Positions 62,172 through 64,000 of a stretch of DNA of 64,000 bases are shown piece after piece. Origin of the DNA: Acinetobacter guillouiae CIP 63.46. Lineage in GTDB: Bacteria; Pseudomonadota; Gammaproteobacteria; Pseudomonadales; Moraxellaceae. The notes beneath the pieces were generated by a model. That model ran no database searches. It saw only the letters and a list, made by a program, of their open reading frames with translations, and was not told the DNA's origin. The stretch's first letter is position 1. Each line of letters opens with the position of its first letter. Location: NCBI RefSeq assembly GCF_000368145.1, contig NZ_KB849283.1:1638324-1702323 (forward strand), given 5' to 3'. Made by a program: the position numbers and the translations under genes.

Positions 62172-64000
62172 TGACATACACCTTCCGCCATAATCATATT
62201 TTGCTTTTTGTCTGCTGCTTGTGCAGAAACATCATATTGAATTCGACATTGTTCGTTGGCATTTTCGCCCCATTTCACTGTAACCGAGTCTGCTGTAGTA
62301 TTGGTTCTTAAATAAACCATACTACCTTGCGCAACCATTCCAATATTTTCACCTTTTGTATCAAATACTTCTGCTGCAAAAGGTAAAGTTTCACCATTTT
62401 GTTTTTTACTACGAATATAAATTGCTTTACCAATTTTCGTTGCAAAACTCACTTGTGAAATTGAACCTGCATAGGGTGCGATACGCTGACTTGTACCATC
62501 TAACTCTACATCTGTCGACATGCCTTGAGGGTCAAGGGTAATGTCATTTAAACGATATGGTGTTACATATGGAATCACCGCATAACCAGATTTATTAATA
62601 CTTAAACCTGTCGCATTATTCACTTTAGCACCAGCAGCTTCAGGTGCATACACCAAGACCATGGTTTGCCCCTGATCTGGTCCAAACAAGACACCTTCAG
62701 GATGAGCAACAATATTACCACGTGCAGTCAACATTGCTTGCTGATAACCGTCAGCCGCACTGAATGATCCACCAACAGTCGCGTAGTTGGTGCGATACTG
62801 AGCATTTAAATTGGCACTCGGATTATCACCATAGCGCGTCGATACAGATGTACCATAGTTAAAACGATCACCAACCACACCGCTCACACCGACAGTCGCA
62901 TTATCTTGCGTCATAATCGAGTTAAGGTTTGCTGAGCTTTTCTTAAATGAAAGTGGTAAAGACATGGTCAGCATATACTCAGTATCACTATTGCTGATAC
63001 TTGTGGCATTGTTTTCAACAATACGTTTAATTGCCGACAAACCATAAGTCAAACCACGATAGCTGTTGCTATAACCGACTTGATATTGACGGGTTGTTTC
63101 CTGACGATTCCAGTAATCTACCCACGAACCTGTTGCATAAATGTTGCCAAAATCACGTGGTAAACCCTGATTCAGGGTGATCTGAAATTCACTGCGCTGT
63201 TTACCTACATGAACTGAACTAATACCTTTATTGTCGAGGTCTTGTACCAATATCGCATCACGTAACTTGTAAAAGTTTTCTGTAGAATAGCGATATGCAG
63301 CCAAAGTCAAATTGGTATCTGTTGGGGTAATTAATTTACTATAGCTAATTCGGAAACTTTGCCCACTTTCACTTTTACGACGTTCAAAATCTGCTTGTGA
63401 ATGCGTCACATCGAGAGCAATTGCACCAATCGGTGTTGCAAAAGCACTGCCCAATGTCACTGCTGAATAGTCTTCTGAGAACTGCACACCACCATAAGCC
63501 GTGATCGAGTTATTAATACCGCGTTGATACTTCCCTTGTACAATAAAAGGATCTAGATCTATATCTTTATCGCGGAATTGACCCATTGACACAGAATAAC
63601 GGCTCATTCCTGGACGTAGCATTTGTACAACAGAGGCGTAAGGAATTGAATAGCGTTGAATCTCACCATTGGCTTCTAAAATAGAAACTTCCAGTTCACC
63701 ACCAAACCCTGTCGGATAAAGGTCATTGATTTCAAAACTCCCCGGTGCAACGGTTGTTTGATAAATCAATTGACCTTGCTGACGTACTTCAACCTTAGCA
63801 TTGGTTTTTGCATTTCCGCGAATACGGGGTGCATAACCAATCATACTGTTGGGTAACATGCGGTCATCACTAGAAAAATCGAAACCACGATAGCCAAATG
63901 AATCAAAGATTTCACCATCGGTAAAGCTTTCACCTAAAGTCAACACGCCACGGTATTGCGGGAAAGCGCGTTGTACATAGGTGCTAATCGCATCATAACT
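62168..64000 (-). CDS. Outer-membrane fimbrial usher, C-terminal part (runs off right edge)
   Basis: The frame is open to the window end and begins SYDAISTYVQRAFPQYRGVL, followed by GESFTDGEIFDSFGYRGFDF. The visible 610 residues cover most of the barrel, the plug region (GYAPRIRGNAKTNAKVEVRQ) and the C-terminal domains (SVTVKWGENANEQCRIQYDV). It is clearly related to the 49357 usher but not a recent copy. The N-terminal domain, and probably the chaperone and major pilin genes, lie beyond the edge. Confidence 0.92.
   Translation of the reverse strand, partial: SYDAISTYVQRAFPQYRGVLTLGESFTDGEIFDSFGYRGFDFSSDDRMLPNSMIGYAPRIRGNAKTNAKVEVRQQGQLIYQTTVAPGSFEINDLYPTGFGGELEVSILEANGEIQRYSIPYASVVQMLRPGMSRYSVSMGQFRDKDIDLDPFIVQGKYQRGINNSITAYGGVQFSEDYSAVTLGSAFATPIGAIALDVTHSQADFERRKSESGQSFRISYSKLITPTDTNLTLAAYRYSTENFYKLRDAILVQDLDNKGISSVHVGKQRSEFQITLNQGLPRDFGNIYATGSWVDYWNRQETTRQYQVGYSNSYRGLTYGLSAIKRIVENNATSISNSDTEYMLTMSLPLSFKKSSANLNSIMTQDNATVGVSGVVGDRFNYGTSVSTRYGDNPSANLNAQYRTNYATVGGSFSAADGYQQAMLTARGNIVAHPEGVLFGPDQGQTMVLVYAPEAAGAKVNNATGLSINKSGYAVIPYVTPYRLNDITLDPQGMSTDVELDGTSQRIAPYAGSISQVSFATKIGKAIYIRSKKQNGETLPFAAEVFDTKGENIGMVAQGSMVYLRTNTTADSVTVKWGENANEQCRIQYDVSAQAADKKQNMIMAEGVCQ

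Overview
The window looks like an Acinetobacter chromosome. The gene order pcaIJFBDKCHG-quiBCX with a divergent pcaU is the layout known from A. baylyi ADP1, the DNA is AT-rich, and the linked nitrate, aryl-polyene and fimbrial genes fit that genus. The species cannot be fixed from sequence alone. I saw no rRNA, tRNA, CRISPR array, insertion sequence or phage gene.

Layout. (1) 1-12056: quinate and protocatechuate catabolism. One minus-strand operon reads pcaI, J, F, B, D, K, C, H, G, quiB, quiC, quiX; quiX runs off the left edge. It is controlled by the divergent IclR-type activator PcaU through an operator with three GTTCGAT half-sites. Exported QuiB and QuiC make protocatechuate in the periplasm, PcaK imports it, PcaHG opens the ring, and PcaB, C, D, I, J and F take it to succinyl-CoA and acetyl-CoA. 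(2) 12144-26746: nitrate assimilation and molybdenum cofactor. A minus-strand run encodes a nitrate transporter, NirB, a NirD-like/FAD fusion, NasA, MobA, MoaA, MoaD, a His-rich MoaE and a MoaC-MoaB fusion. The divergent nasT-nasS pair encodes an ANTAR antiterminator and its nitrate sensor. The divergent region holds two sigma-54 promoters, an NtrC-like site and a two-hairpin ANTAR target in the transporter leader. (3) 26859-43611: an aryl-polyene-type cluster of 17 minus-strand genes plus a small secreted protein at its end. It carries an ammonia-lyase for the aryl starter, an aryl-ligase/dehydratase fusion, two ACPs, ketosynthases, a ketoreductase, a dehydratase, acyltransferases, a glycosyltransferase, a thioesterase, a LolA-like protein, an MMPL exporter, a DUF3261 lipoprotein and a halogenase-like flavoprotein. 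(4) 44301-46981: three exported proteins of unknown function and a lipoprotein. (5) 47541-54900: a complete chaperone-usher fimbrial operon followed by an AraC-type regulator. (6) 55075-60584: probable beta-alanine catabolism (permease, CoA-acylating semialdehyde dehydrogenase, aminotransferase) with a divergent LysR regulator. (7) 60731-64000: the distal end of a second chaperone-usher cluster, with a partial usher, an adhesin and a very short pilin-like protein.

Most genes belong to known families. The less ordinary points are the nitrate control region (dual sigma-54 promoters and paired A1/G4 hexaloop hairpins), the 21-histidine tail on MoaE, the halogenase-type motif in the pigment cluster, the CRP/Vfr-like site and repeated 14-bp palindrome before the fimbrial operon, the mini-pilin, and the structured repeats inside the pca-qui operon. 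No gene set here is clearly an undescribed system. The three exported proteins at 44301-46055 are the least explained genes.
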